From Clusia tigrina (taxonomy: Eukaryota > Arthropoda > Insecta > Diptera > Clusiidae), in NCBI GenBank assembly GCA_920105625.2, contig OV050030.1:189405887-189469886 (forward strand): a stretch of 64,000 nt of DNA, given 5' to 3'. The notes below the pieces were generated by a model, which had not been told where the DNA came from, made no database searches, and was given only the letters and a program-made list of their open reading frames with translations. The translations under genes and the position numbers were made by a program. Positions 1-11,018 of the stretch are shown here, piece after piece (the stretch's first letter is position 1; each line of letters starts with the position of its first letter).

Positions 1-800
1 GCATGATCGGCAGATTGGTCACTCGACTATTGCGCATACCTGGAGTAGTTCTATCCAACACATTGATTACTCTATACCTAATCTCAACTTCGATAGGCAC
101 TTCCAGACATATATTCCATCTAGAAGAGAGTGGCAAACACCAATGCCATGGAGAAGGGGGGAACTTAATTTCCACACTGACGGATCCAAACTTGACTATA
201 TAGTCGGTTTTGGAGTTTTCTCAAAGGTTGCTCAGGAATGCCGGGCAGCCCTAAATGATATAAGTACCGTTTTCAGGGTACGCCTTATATGGGTTCCGGG
301 GCACAGGGATATTGAGGGGAACTGTAGGGCTGATGACTTAGCCAGACGGGGTACCAACCTTCCTTTATGCACGGACAGATGCCTGTAAACTGATGCTGAA
401 GGATAGGGTCGTGCGTGAGACCAATGGGTCTTGGGCACAAGAGGGCACTTGCTTAACGACTAGGCTAATGTGGCCGGAACTTAATAGTAGGAAAACTAGA
501 GACTTGCTTGCCCTGCCGAGAGAGAATATCTCTAAGGTCGTGGCATGTATAACTGGTCACTGGCTTTTCGGCAGACATGCTCTCAGGCTGGGAGTACTCT
601 CTCATGAATACTGCAGAAGCTGTGGGGATGAGGAGGAGGAGGAGACTGCGGAACATCTCTTCTGTAGTTGCCCCGCTCTGGCTAGAAGCAGAGCGGGCTC
701 TTTAGGCAAATACGCTTTTAGCTCTCTTACAGAGGTGTCTAGCGCGAAGATCAAACAAATCCTGCGCTTTATTAGGGCTTCAAAATGGTTCGACGAGTGA
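1..800 (+). pseudogene. Element A pol, 3' end (RNase H remnant and C-terminal zinc finger), left-edge copy
   Basis: This is the end of the ORF2 polyprotein of an RNase-H-bearing non-LTR retrotransposon, cut by the window edge. The RNase H start motif TDGSK is at 176-190 and the last catalytic motif region (WVPGHRDIEGNCRADDLAR) lies near 291-346. The stretch between them, which should hold the Glu and second Asp, is missing: FGVFSK joins directly to VAQECR at about 221-226. After a frameshift near 380, the frame at 393-800 carries the C-terminal Cys/His motif CRSCGDEEEEETAEHLFCSC, a typical zinc-finger end of LOA/I-like ORF2 proteins. The protein ends at TGA near 798. Not functional. Confidence 0.85.
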
Positions 801-900
801 ATCGGAGGTGCGTTGTGGCGCGGTGGTATCACAATGGACCCATGGTGGTCTGAGTGAGCTTGTCCTTGGACTGGCTGCCACATTAACCTAACCTAACCTA
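801..900 (+). repeat. Element A 3' UTR and (CCTAA) tail
   Basis: About 80 bp of 3' untranslated sequence ends in ttaacctaacctaaccta at 883-900, in place of poly(A). Non-LTR elements of the LOA/I group often end in short tandem repeats. Equivalent tails are at 10045-10062, 19207-19224, 28371-28388, 37557-37574 and 46933-46950. The motif happens to equal the complement of the insect telomeric repeat TTAGG, but there are only about three copies. Confidence 0.75.
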
Positions 901-1856
901 GTGTATAAGCAGGTGATCTTTTACTAAAGAGAAGATTTAACAACTGAACTGTAGCTCGTGTTAACTCGCGCGGTTAAGTTCAATATAGTGTACTCAGGCT
1001 GCCAATAAGGCGCTCAGCTAACGTCCAGTGTTTGATTCAGTGAATAGAGTTCAGGCGGATATAAAGCGACTGGCAAACACACATATCTCCAAAATTTTTT
1101 GGGCAGCCGTTAGGATCCTACCAATATGTGAGGATACATGTCAGGATACTACCACAACAATTTTTCGCGCAACCGGTCTCAGGACCAAAAAAAAGGAGGA
1201 AACCCAGGGCGAGGAAACCCTGAAGCAGGACAAGCATCCTGTAACGAAACACCAACAAAAAGGCTCGAACATCGGACGGAGGAGCAATGCATTATCTTTA
1301 TTGTAGCGTAGTGTAAGTAGACACTTCTTCGACCCTGAAGGCGCCATAGCGCTGGTAAAAAAGTTGAAGCCTACAGGCGCCATTGCGCTGTTGCACACAA
1401 CTCTGTCTTGGCAAGCATAAAGCGTCAGTATGATCGGATGGTATATAAGTCAGCTTGTTTTTTTTAATAGGGGTTTATGTGTGTCTGAAATATTTACATG
1501 TAATCAAACATAATAAGCATAATGTATTATTAGGCAGCATCATGGGTTGTTGCATCATAGTTTATATAATTTCCGAAACTACAAACTACATATAAATGCT
1601 TAATTAATGTTTTGCATGGAAAAGGAGAATGAAAAAGTGAAATTTGCGTTAAAAACTGATACGTGCCTTAAGCGGTGTCAATTGTTTTATATATTTATTA
1701 GTTAATTAAACGCAGTACATAATTGTTAGAATAACTTACGTCTTTCCACGCTGGTAATTTATTTAAGAAGGAAGAGTAAAAGCATACTACAAAAGTATTG
1801 TCTGTCAAGTATGACAGCTATGTGTTGAGAACTCAATTGATTATCATGGTTGCATT
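901..1856. other. Spacer of unit 1, no gene recognised
   Basis: This 956-bp stretch lies between the element A tail and the copia-like fragment. Its first ~270 bp recur beyond the array edge in diverged form, so they may be part of a dispersed repeat, perhaps an LTR. A near-direct repeat, aggcgccatagcgctg at 1339-1354 and aggcgccattgcgctg at 1375-1390, lies 36 bp apart. A TATA-like TATATAAG is at 1442-1449. The right half (about 1480-1856) is very AT-rich and may be the remains of the copia-like 3' LTR, but no clear LTR ends are visible. Small frames at 1028-1306 show no known domain. Confidence 0.6.
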
Positions 1857-3745
1857 TCAAATACAATACTCCCACTTAATCAATGAGTTGAATAATTCAA
1901 ATAGAAAATAGAAAATATTAAGCTCCATTTCTTTTATGCAAAATAAATGTTTTTCAATTGACACGGCTTTAGTCAAATTATCTGCAATCATTTCATTAGT
2001 GCTTACTTTGATAATTTTAACCAGGCCCTTACTTATGTAATCTCTTATAAAATGATGGCGAATCGCAATGTGTTTCACCCTAGGACTAAACATTCCAGTT
2101 TCTGTTAAGTCGACGGCTCCTTTGTTATCACAGTGTAACTCCAGTGGCGGCGTACCGTCTTAATTATTTTATCCTTTAACTGATTAAGCCACAATGCTTC
2201 TTGTGTCGCTGCTGATAAGCTCATATACTCTGCCACTGTTGACTGCTTTTTACTTGCCCATGTTATCGCTGCATTCTGCAAAAGAAATACATAGCCAGTA
2301 CAGGATTTAAAGTCCTGAAAGCTGTGATCCCCAATCAGATTCAGCATACCCGCATAGACTGTCATTTTCCCTTTTATATCTAAGTTTGATATTTAGTGTA
2401 CCTTTCAAATATCTCATTACTCTTTTCACCCCTTTCCAGTGCGCCATTCCAGGGTTTTTATTAAACTGACTTAAATTGGTGATACTAAACGAAATATCTG
2501 GACGCGTGCACTAATACTACCAATGGCCTCCTGATATGGGATCGTCTGCATTTTCTCATGCTCATCTTCAGTCGACGGACACATTTCTGCAGTAAGTTTT
2601 TGATTTGGATCACTTGGTATCTTCACCGGATCCCAATCAAACATATTAAATTTACGCAGAATCAATTCTGTATACTTTTGTTGACCTAGACTGATGATTC
2701 CTTTATCATAATTGTAGTTTATTCGAATTCCAGGAACGTTCGTTACTGTGCCTAGATCCTTCATGCGAAAATGCTTCTTCAATGTTGATTTAAGTTGATC
2801 TTTCCATGGAGAGTTATTAAAAAATATCAATAAATCATCGACATACACAGCAACAACCATAATAAAATTTTCTTTGTGTCGTACATTAACACAGGAATCG
2901 GTTTTACATCGCTTATACCCTGCACGCTCCAGTACTTCGTTGAATTTAAGATTCCACTGTCTGCTGGCCTGCTTCAGACCATACAAAGCTTTATTTAATT
3001 TGCATACACGCCCTCTTTTGTCGTCATATGCTTCAGGCTGATGCATATAAAGTATCTCGTGAATATCACCTTGCAAAAACGCTGTCACGACGTCCATTTG
3101 CTCGATTTTCTAGCCAAATTCTGCTGCCATCGCCATTAACATTCGAATCGATTAATATCGAACTACTGGCGAAAAAGTATGCACGTAGTCGACGCCTTCA
3201 CGCTGACTATAGCCTTTTGCCACAATTCGCGCCTTGTATCGCACAATTTCACCTTTTGAGTCAGTTTTTCTTATAAAGACCCACTTGCAATTGATGGCTT
3301 TATGACCTATCAGGTAAATGTGTTATATTCCAGGTTCCATTATCAATAAGCGATCGATACTCTTCGTCCATTGCAGCTGTCCACTGCAATTTTTCACTCC
3401 CACGATTAATCGCTATCATTGCCTACGTCCAATCTGCTGTCATCTACATCATCATACAAAGATTCTTCTGTACTGCTAATCGTTTCATCAACATTGTCAT
3501 TGTGATCTTCAAATTGATCACGTTCATTTGAGCACGCCATTTGAGCTACTGTTTGCCGAACTATCTGATTCAAAAATATCCGCAGCAAATTGGAAAATTT
3601 TGTTATTAGAATTTTCACCAAGTTAGTTGAAATGCTCAATAAAATTCACTACTCTGCTTATAATCACTTTATGGGTTTCCTTGTCCATTAAGCGATATCC
3701 CTTTTGTGCCTCGGAATATCCAACGAATAGATATTCTTTTGACTA
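1857..3745 (-). pseudogene. Copia-like (Ty1/copia) pol fragment: integrase end, RT, RNase H; unit 1
   Basis: Read on the minus strand from 3745, it begins with the integrase C-terminal motif (SKEYLFVGY...GYRLMDKE, about 3745-3640) and an acidic linker (3639-3406). Then comes reverse transcriptase: the N-terminal part (KWVFIRKTDSKGEIVRYKAR region, 3290-3165) and, after an in-frame TAG at 3110-3112, a 208-codon open frame (3097-2471) with DVVTAFLQGD, the ALYGLKQASRQW motif and catalytic YVDD. RNase H follows in two frames at 2365-2105 (SCTGYVF, STVAEYMSLSAATQEA) and 2093-1857 (KHIAIRHHFIRDYI, ADNLTKAV). The domain order IN-RT-RH identifies Ty1/copia. Gag, protease and most of integrase are absent. 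A purine run (aagtgggag, 1865-1873) at the left end may be the old polypurine tract. Confidence 0.9.
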
Positions 3746-6137
3746 CGAGAAGGCAGGAGGTAATTGACGTCACCCTGTCAAATCCAAGACTAGGATGGTC
3801 GATCAACAACTGGAGGGTCCTCGCCGAAGACTCGTGCTCGGACCACTGATACATTGAGTTTCAGTGTGGCGAGCAGGCGCAGATGCCATTGCCCACCAGA
3901 AACCCAAAAAAAACAGACTGTCCAAAGTTCAGGGAGGCACTGCGTAGCAATTACGTGACGCCACTGAAACTTCGCAAGGAGCAAAACATTGAGGCGGCTG
4001 TTGAACATCTCAACACCGCTCTAACAAACAGCTTCGAGCTAGCCTGTCCAACTAGACCTCCTATTAGCTGGACTCCTGTATTAGTATGACCTTGTTCATG
4101 CTAAAGAGTTTAGAACGGCTGGTGGAGCTTCGGATACGTAGGGAGTTTCTGAAGACACATCCACTCTCTCCATTTCAGCATGCCTATCAAAGCGGAAAAT
4201 CCTGCGAGACGGCTCTGCAAAACCTTGTTGGAAGGATAGAGCGAGCCATCGACAGGAAAGAATACGCAATAGGCATCTTTGTGGACATAGAGGGTGCGTT
4301 TGACAATGCTACTTTCGACAGTATGTGCGGCTCTGCTAGGCGGCATGGCGTACATCGGGCTCTAGTAAAATGGATACGTTCAATGCTGGCCCAGAGAATC
4401 ATAATGGTGCGGGCGGAGGAAGATATGCTGGTGTCGTCTGGGGTTAATAGAGGCTGTGCCCAAGGTGGCGTACAGTCTCCGTTGCTCTGGTGCATGGTAA
4501 TCGAACCCCTGCTTAACGCCATTAATGACTCGGGTGTATACGCTCAGGCATATGCGGATGATGTTGGCTGTCTTGTAACAGGTCCATCCCTTATGAATGT
4601 CTGCTGAAGGGTGCAGAGAACTCTGGATATGATTGACACTTGGTGCAGTGCGAATGGGCTATCGGCTAATCCTGTCAAGACTGGCATTGTCCAGTTTCCC
4701 AGAAGGAGAAAGCTTGATGGACTTATTCTGCCTACACTAAAAGGAGTCACTATCCAGCTATCCAAGGAAATCAAATATCTTGGAGTCATCGTTGATAACA
4801 AACTTCTTTGGAAAACACATGTCGAACTGAAGACATCCAAAGCACTGTCAGTTTTCTGGCAGTGTAAGGGTATTTTTGGTAAGACATGGGGTCTTTCCCC
4901 TCGTAAGGTCCTAGGGATCTATACAGCTATAGTAAGACCTATTATCACCTATGCATCGATGGTTTGGATGAGCAGACTCTCTCTTGTAGGGGTCAAAAAA
5001 GCTCTATCAAGACTACAACGTACTGCGGCCATATGTGGTACCGGAGCATTTCCGACTACTCCAGGCCCGGCACTTGATGCTTTGGTGAATCTCCCGCCAC
5101 TAGATGTCTTCACCCGCGGAGAGGCCGTTCAGGCCATCTGCAGAGTGAAACATAGTGGCCACTGGTATGGGTGTATTCGATATTGGACAACGGCGCAGGC
5201 ACTGACATCGATTCTGCAATCCTGTCTATGCCCCCGGACTCCATGTCATCAACCGTCATACTAGAAAAGCGGTGCAATGTGTTGCTGCTAGAGGCTCGTT
5301 CATGGTTAGACCCCGAGAACGAGCCCGGCAAACACTGCTGCCGTGTATTCACTGATGGCTCCAGGACTAAAGACGGTTCAGGTTCTGGTGTCTTCATGGA
5401 ACCCGTCGGTTCTTTGCCTTGGTCTGCATGCATCTGTGTTTGAGGCGGAGGTGTATGCGATACTTGAGGCAATGGACTTTGTTGTGGAAAACAGGTGGAA
5501 AGGCAAATCTATTTGTGTGACAGCAAAGCTGCGCTCATGGCCTTGGATAGTCCTACCACCACTTCCACGATAGTCAGGCCCTGCAAATCCAGGCTAAATT
5601 ATGTTGGAAAACATAATAGTCTGACGCTGACTTGGGTACCGGGACATGCTGGCATTGCGGGTAACGAGACCTCTGACTATTTGGCTAGGATGAGCTCTGA
5701 GGCTGTTTTTTCTTTTTTTTTATTATTGTCCCTGAGCCTGTTCTAAAACTCCCTTCTGCTGTCTTCAAAGCCACTGCAAAGAAGTGGGTTGTTTCGACCC
5801 ACAAGCGGGCTTGGCGGGCTGAGAGAGGCTGCGGATGGACGAACATTGTGCTACCTGTTATCTCTGACCAATGGTCGCGGTTCCTTCTTTAGGTAGGAGG
5901 GAATGCAGGCTGTAGGTTGGCGTGATGACGGGGCACTTTCTATGGGCTACGCACATGGAAAGGATTGGCATATCAGACAGTGCGCTGTGCCCAGCCCGTG
6001 GAGAAGAAGACGAGACGGCGGACCATTTCCTTTGCGTCTGCCCTGCCTTTGCTCGAATCAGGTTTGGGATTTTTGGCACTGATGTGCTGAGGAGTAACCA
6101 ACATGGCTCCTTGGGGTTGAAGCGTAAGTTTCGTTGA
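3746..6137 (+). pseudogene. Element B pol (non-LTR, RNase-H-bearing): endonuclease end, RT, RNase H, zinc finger; unit 1
   Basis: Coding similarity starts abruptly at the copia junction with the end of an endonuclease domain (EVIDVTLSNP, then WRVL and SDH), interrupted by TGA at 3849-3851. An internal deletion then removes the RT N-terminus and joins this part to the FRPIS-type RT region at about 4080. The RT palm at 4086-4607 has FVDIEGAFDN (4278-4307) and YADD (4551-4562). TGA at 4605-4607 interrupts the frame, which then continues to 5264 with the thumb region. RNase H pieces lie in three frames: FTDGSRTKDGSGSGVFME near 5344-5400, AEVYAILEA near 5446, and CDSKAALMAL with WVPGHAGIAGNETSDYLAR near 5516-5690. 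A zinc-finger end (CPARGEEDETADHFLCVC) is at 5922-6137. Units 1-3 lack 29 bp at the deletion junction. Different family from element A. Confidence 0.85.
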
Positions 6138-6395
6138 AACGTAAATTTTCGCAAGATAGTTCTAGGAACCTCTATTCCATCTAGACCGATAGTGCGTGGC
6201 GAAGAGTCACATCCTGCCCGAAGTAACCCTGCTATTTATAACAGAACACTATGGATCTAGACTGAGGGTCAATAAACACCTCAACGGATACAGGGTGCGG
6301 AGGATCAAACCTCTATAAAAAACCTCTGGGTTGGAGTATGATGCCATACGACCCGTGTCGATGCTCAGCCTGGCTGGGAACCAGGTAAAAAAAAA
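6138..6395 (+). other. Element B 3' region and junction with element A, unit 1
   Basis: This non-coding stretch follows the element B C-terminus. It contains a small palindrome-like cctgg...ccagg at about 6368-6385 and then taaaaaaaaaaatag. The A run may be the 3' tail of element B, or part of the element A leader; the boundary cannot be fixed from the sequence. The same segment occurs at 15302-15559, 24465-24722, 33652-33908 and 42842-43099. Confidence 0.5.
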
Positions 6396-7002
6396 AATAG
6401 CCCAGTCTCTAACGGAGTGCTCCGGATACTTGGCGTCCTCCGGTTCTATCTAGCCTTACTCGCGCACACGGACCTCTGCGCGAGTGGACCTCTCTTGTCT
6501 GATACCCGTGCGGTCAGGGGGCTACCCCCGCCCGCAGGCCGTAGAGGGGCACAGCAGCTCAAAGACAGTTGCTGGGGTAAACCAGGGGGAGTCGTTTAAA
6601 CCCGTTCGTCCGTCAAAGCAGGCCTATTATGATAGGAAGGCGGCCATGAGGGTCATGGCCAAATATGAGACTCTACCCACGGACCAGCTCATTGAGGAGC
6701 AGGCCAAATCGGTAGAGTGGGCAAGGGGGGTGCTATCCGGCTTGGGCGAACCGGCGGGTACAGCCCCAAAGAGGCAACGTTCGGCTGAAGAGGCGGGTGA
6801 GGTCGCTAAAAGACAAAAAGTCGGCGGCCAGAAATACCCATCCTACAGCGAAGTTGTCAAAGGTGGGGGTGAGATGCTGGCCATCATTGACCGGAAGGAG
6901 GAGGAAGGGGTCATACCCAAAGAGAAGTGGAGGTGGGTGGAGCAAGCGATTGCCGAAGTCTACCTCCAAGTCTTAGAGGAAAATCCTGGAAAAAGCACAC
7001 AA
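6396..7002 (+). pseudogene. Element A ORF1 (gag-like) remnant, unit 1
   Basis: A long open frame (from about 6484, no ATG) encodes a basic, Lys/Arg-rich N-terminus (KRQRSAEEAGEVAKRQK) followed by the conserved motif LAIIDRKEEEGVIPKEKWRW and VEQAIAEVYLQVLEENPG. That motif recurs in element C ORF1 and is typical of LOA-like gag proteins. The protein stops being recognisable at about 7002, where an internal deletion fuses it to endonuclease sequence in another frame, so the zinc-knuckle part of ORF1 is gone. A strong inverted repeat, ACTCGCGCA (6458-6466) and TGCGCGAGT (6477-6485) with a 10-nt loop, sits at its start. This copy has six G at about 6723 and an open frame of 181 codons. Confidence 0.75.
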
Positions 7003-9962
7003 CACATTGTGGGGAAGTTCGAACACTAACGCCAGAGGTGAGTCAGTTTTAGACTTCATTATAGAGAATAAGCTTAGTGTTATAAATTTAGGCTCAGAGC
7101 CGACGTTTATAACACAAAATAGAAGGGAAGTGTTAGATATTACACTGACCTTCGATAATTTCGCGAACAATATAGATGGAGAGCGTCGAATGAAAATTCC
7201 TACTCTGACCATCGCTATATAGAATACGAATTGAACTTCCCAGTAGCTCCAGTTAAGACCTTTAGAAATATACGGAGAACGGACTGGGGGAAGTATAGGA
7301 AGACTCTCAGGGCCTCACTGTCAAGAAATCCCCCGTCTGATCCCACAGACCCTGTGGAATTCGACGAGTTGATCAATCAGGTAACCACGGCCCTGAAAAG
7401 TTAACTGACAGCCGGGTGCCCGGTTGTAAAACTGAGAGGCAAGGACAAACTACCTTGGTGGTCAATGGATTTAGACCTTCTCCGGAAGTCCAATAGGCGG
7501 TTATTTAACAGGGCTAAAACTTCGGGTCTGCCCGCGGACTGGGAAGCCTACAAGGCTGAGCTAAAAATATACAACAAAGCAACCAGAACTGCGCAGCAAC
7601 AATCCTGGCAAAATTATTGTAGGGATGTGGAAGAAACATCGGAAGCAGCTAGACTAAGAAGAATCCTAGCAATGACACCACACAACCTGGGCTACCTTAA
7701 AGGTCCGGGTGATGTGTGGAGTGAATCGAGCGAGGAATCTTTGGCTCTTCTCTTAGATACGCATTTTCCAGGCAGTAGCACAGTGGAGGGTGATAACCCG
7801 ACACCTAGGGGCAGGCAGTCTGAGATACGGAATGCGATAGTTACAGTCGAGAAAGTTCAGTGGGCCATTAACACCTTTGGTCCATATAAATCTCCGGGTC
7901 CGGATGGAATTTATCCAGCTGAACTGCAACAATCACGGGACAAAATTACGCCCTGGGTTGTGACTGCAATTAGAAGCTGTCTTAACATGGTCTATATTCC
8001 GCTGAGATGGAGAGAAACGAAGGTTTCCTTCATACCCAAGGCAGGCAGGACAGCTCATGTAAATCCTAAAGACTTCAGACCAATGAGTCTCACGTCTTTC
8101 CTCCTAAAAACACTGGAGAGATTGATGGATGCACACTTACGGGAAGCTATACCAACTGGTAGAATCTCCTCGGTACAACATGCATACACGAAGGGCAAAT
8201 CGACAGAGACGGCGTTACACGTAATTATTGGTATAGTGGAAAAAGCCATCCAGCAGAAAGATTTCGCACTAGCGGCGTTCATTGACATAGAAGGCGCTTT
8301 CAACAACATAAATGCGAACGCCATTACGGGAGCGTTAGAAGCGCTGGGCGTCGATCCTAATATGGTAGCGATGGTAGAGATGATACTCGTCAGCAGAAAG
8401 GTAACTGCCAGCTTAGGTTCCCACACCTTACGCAGACAGGTCTGCAGAGGCACTCATCAGGGAGGAGTCCTCTCCCCCTGCTCTGGAATTTGGCGGTAAA
8501 TTCATTACTGCTAGCCCTAGAGAGGGAGGGTTGCCATGTCGTCGCCTATGCTGATGACTTGGCAATTGTGAACAGAGGGAAATATCCAAACACTCTTATG
8601 GATATTTTGCGCTCTAGCATGGCCACGCTTACTGGTTGGACGGGAAGAAGGGGATTAGGGTTAAACCCTGATAAAATGGAATTAATCCTCTTTTCTAAGA
8701 AAAATATATCTCCTGAGGTCTCCCCGCTAACATACAAAGGTGTGGAAATTCCGATGAAGGAGACAGTTAGATATTTGGGACTAGTACTAGATAGAAAACT
8801 TACCTGGAAACCCAATATTGAAGAAAGAGTCAGAAAGGCCAATATTGCTTTGTACACATGTAAAAAAAAACGGTCGGAATCAGGTGGGGGCTATCCCCAC
8901 GAATTATGCACTGGCTATACATTTCGGTGGTCAGACCCATATTGCTATATGGAATACTGGTATGGTGGCCAGCCACTCAGAAACAAAGCTATTTGCAGCT
9001 TCTGAGCAAGTTCCAAAGAACGGCTTTTTTATGCATCTCTGGTGCCTTAAGGACCACGCCTACTAAAGCTTTAGAAGTAATACTCAACCTACCTACATTA
9101 GAGGTGGTAGGGAAACAAGTGGCCGCCACATCAGCACTAAGGCTGAAATGTGCGGCGTTATGGCATGATCGGCAGATTGGTCACTCGACTATTGCGCATA
9201 CCTGGAGTAGTTCTATCCAACACATTGATTACTCTATACCTAATCTCAACTTCGATAGGCACTTCCAGACATATATTCCATCTAGAAGAGAGTGGCAAAC
9301 ACCAATGCCATGGAGAAGGGGGGAACTTAATTTCCACACTGACGGATCCAAACTTGACTATATAGTCGGTTTTGGAGTTTTCTCAAAGGTTGCTCAGGAA
9401 TGCCGGGCAGCCCTAAATGATATAAGTACCGTTTTCAGGGTACGCCTTATATGGGTTCCGGGGCACAGGGATATTGAGGGGAACTGTAGGGCTGATGACT
9501 TAGCCAGACGGGGTACCAACCTTCCTTTATGCACGGACAGATGCCTGTAAACTGATGCTGAAGGATAGGGTCGTGCGTGAGACCAATGGGTCTTGGGCAC
9601 AAGAGGGCACTTGCTTAACGACTAGGCTAATGTGGCCGGAACTTAATAGTAGGAAAACTAGAGACTTGCTTGCCCTGCCGAGAGAGAATATCTCTAAGGT
9701 CGTGGCATGTATAACTGGTCACTGGCTTTTCGGCAGACATGCTCTCAGGCTGGGAGTACTCTCTCATGAATACTGCAGAAGCTGTGGGGATGAGGAGGAG
9801 GAGGAGACTGCGGAACATCTCTTCTGTAGTTGCCCCGCTCTGGCTAGAAGCAGAGCGGGCTCTTTAGGCAAATACGCTTTTAGCTCTCTTACAGAGGTGT
9901 CTAGCGCGAAGATCAAACAAATCCTGCGCTTTATTAGGGCTTCAAAATGGTTCGACGAGTGA
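7003..9962 (+). pseudogene. Element A pol: endonuclease end, RT, RNase H remnant, zinc finger; unit 1
   Basis: The endonuclease C-terminal half (WGSSNTNARGESVLDFIIENK, EVLDITLT) begins at the ORF1 junction; the N-terminal half is deleted. A frameshift near 7175 and TAA at 7402-7404 follow. The open frame 7465-8499 (344 codons) covers the linker and RT fingers/palm: YKSPGPDGI, FIPKAG, FRPMSLTSFLLKTLERL and FIDIEGAFNN (8278-8307). A 1-nt frameshift at the ctctccccctg run near 8476 splits it from the frame with VAYADD (YADD 8547-8558). A second frameshift sits in an A homopolymer near 8862 (nine A here). The RT connection and RNase H follow (TDGSK from 9338), with the 186-bp deletion near 9383-9388, a frameshift near 9543, and the zinc-finger frame 9555-9962. 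Private Gly-to-Val at 7990. The 3' tail is at 10045-10062. Confidence 0.88.
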
Positions 9963-10062
9963 ATCGGAGGTGCGTTGTGGCGCGGTGGTATCACAATGGA
10001 CCCATGGTGGTCTGAGTGAGCTTGTCCTTGGACTGGCTGCCACATTAACCTAACCTAACCTA

Positions 10063-11018
10063 GTGTATAAGCAGGTGATCTTTTACTAAAGAGAAGATTT
10101 AACAACTGAACTGTAGCTCGTGTTAACTCGCGCGGTTAAGTTCAATATAGTGTACTCAGGCTGCCAATAAGGCGCTCAGCTAACGTCCAGTGTTTGATTC
10201 AGTGAATAGAGTTCAGGCGGATATAAAGCGACTGGCAAACACACATATCTCCAAAATTTTTTGGGCAGCCGTTAGGATCCTACCAATATGTGAGGATACA
10301 TGTCAGGATACTACCACAACAATTTTTCGCGCAACCGGTCTCAGGACCAAAAAAAAGGAGGAAACCCAGGGCGAGGAAACCCTGAAGCAGGACAAGCATC
10401 CTGTAACGAAACACCAACAAAAAGGCTCGAACATCGGACGGAGGAGCAATGCATTATCTTTATTGTAGCGTAGTGTAAGTAGACACTTCTTCGACCCTGA
10501 AGGCGCCATAGCGCTGGTAAAAAAGTTGAAGCCTACAGGCGCCATTGCGCTGTTGCACACAACTCTGTCTTGGCAAGCATAAAGCGTCAGTATGATCGGA
10601 TGGTATATAAGTCAGCTTGTTTTTTTTAATAGGGGTTTATGTGTGTCTGAAATATTTACATGTAATCAAACATAATAAGCATAATGTATTATTAGGCAGC
10701 ATCATGGGTTGTTGCATCATAGTTTATATAATTTCCGAAACTACAAACTACATATAAATGCTTAATTAATGTTTTGCATGGAAAAGGAGAATGAAAAAGT
10801 GAAATTTGCGTTAAAAACTGATACGTGCCTTAAGCGGTGTCAATTGTTTTATATATTTATTAGTTAATTAAACGCAGTACATAATTGTTAGAATAACTTA
10901 CGTCTTTCCACGCTGGTAATTTATTTAAGAAGGAAGAGTAAAAGCATACTACAAAAGTATTGTCTGTCAAGTATGACAGCTATGTGTTGAGAACTCAATT
11001 GATTATCATGGTTGCATT
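10063..11018. other. Spacer of unit 2, no gene recognised
   Basis: 956 bp, equivalent to 901-1856. The paired aggcgccat repeats are at 10501-10516 and 10537-10552 and the TATA-like motif at 10604-10611. No gene is seen. Confidence 0.6.

Larger units (their letters stand above)
1..9162. repeat. Array unit 1
   Basis: Length 9162 bp. Diagnostic states: 29-bp deletion in element B present; no 4-bp tcgg insertion in the element B endonuclease part; six G in the element A ORF1 run near 6723; nine A in the element A RT homopolymer near 8862; nine T in the run near 5712; gcggatggacg near 5831. The element A RNase H at its left edge carries the 186-bp deletion at about 221-226. Confidence 0.95.

Noticed and set aside
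883..900. Telomere-type retrotransposon array (HeT-A/TART-like) suggested by head-to-tail elements with CCTAA ends
   Set aside because: All units share identical internal deletions, the copia fragment and the spacer, so the array arose by duplication of a block and not by successive end additions.
1028..1306. Spacer frame of 92 codons as a host gene
   Set aside because: No domain; its end changes between units with a 1-bp homopolymer indel.
2471..3097. Conserved copia RT frame taken as evidence of selection
   Set aside because: The frame is open in four of five units only because the units are recent copies; unit 4 has a nonsense codon and gag and protease are absent.
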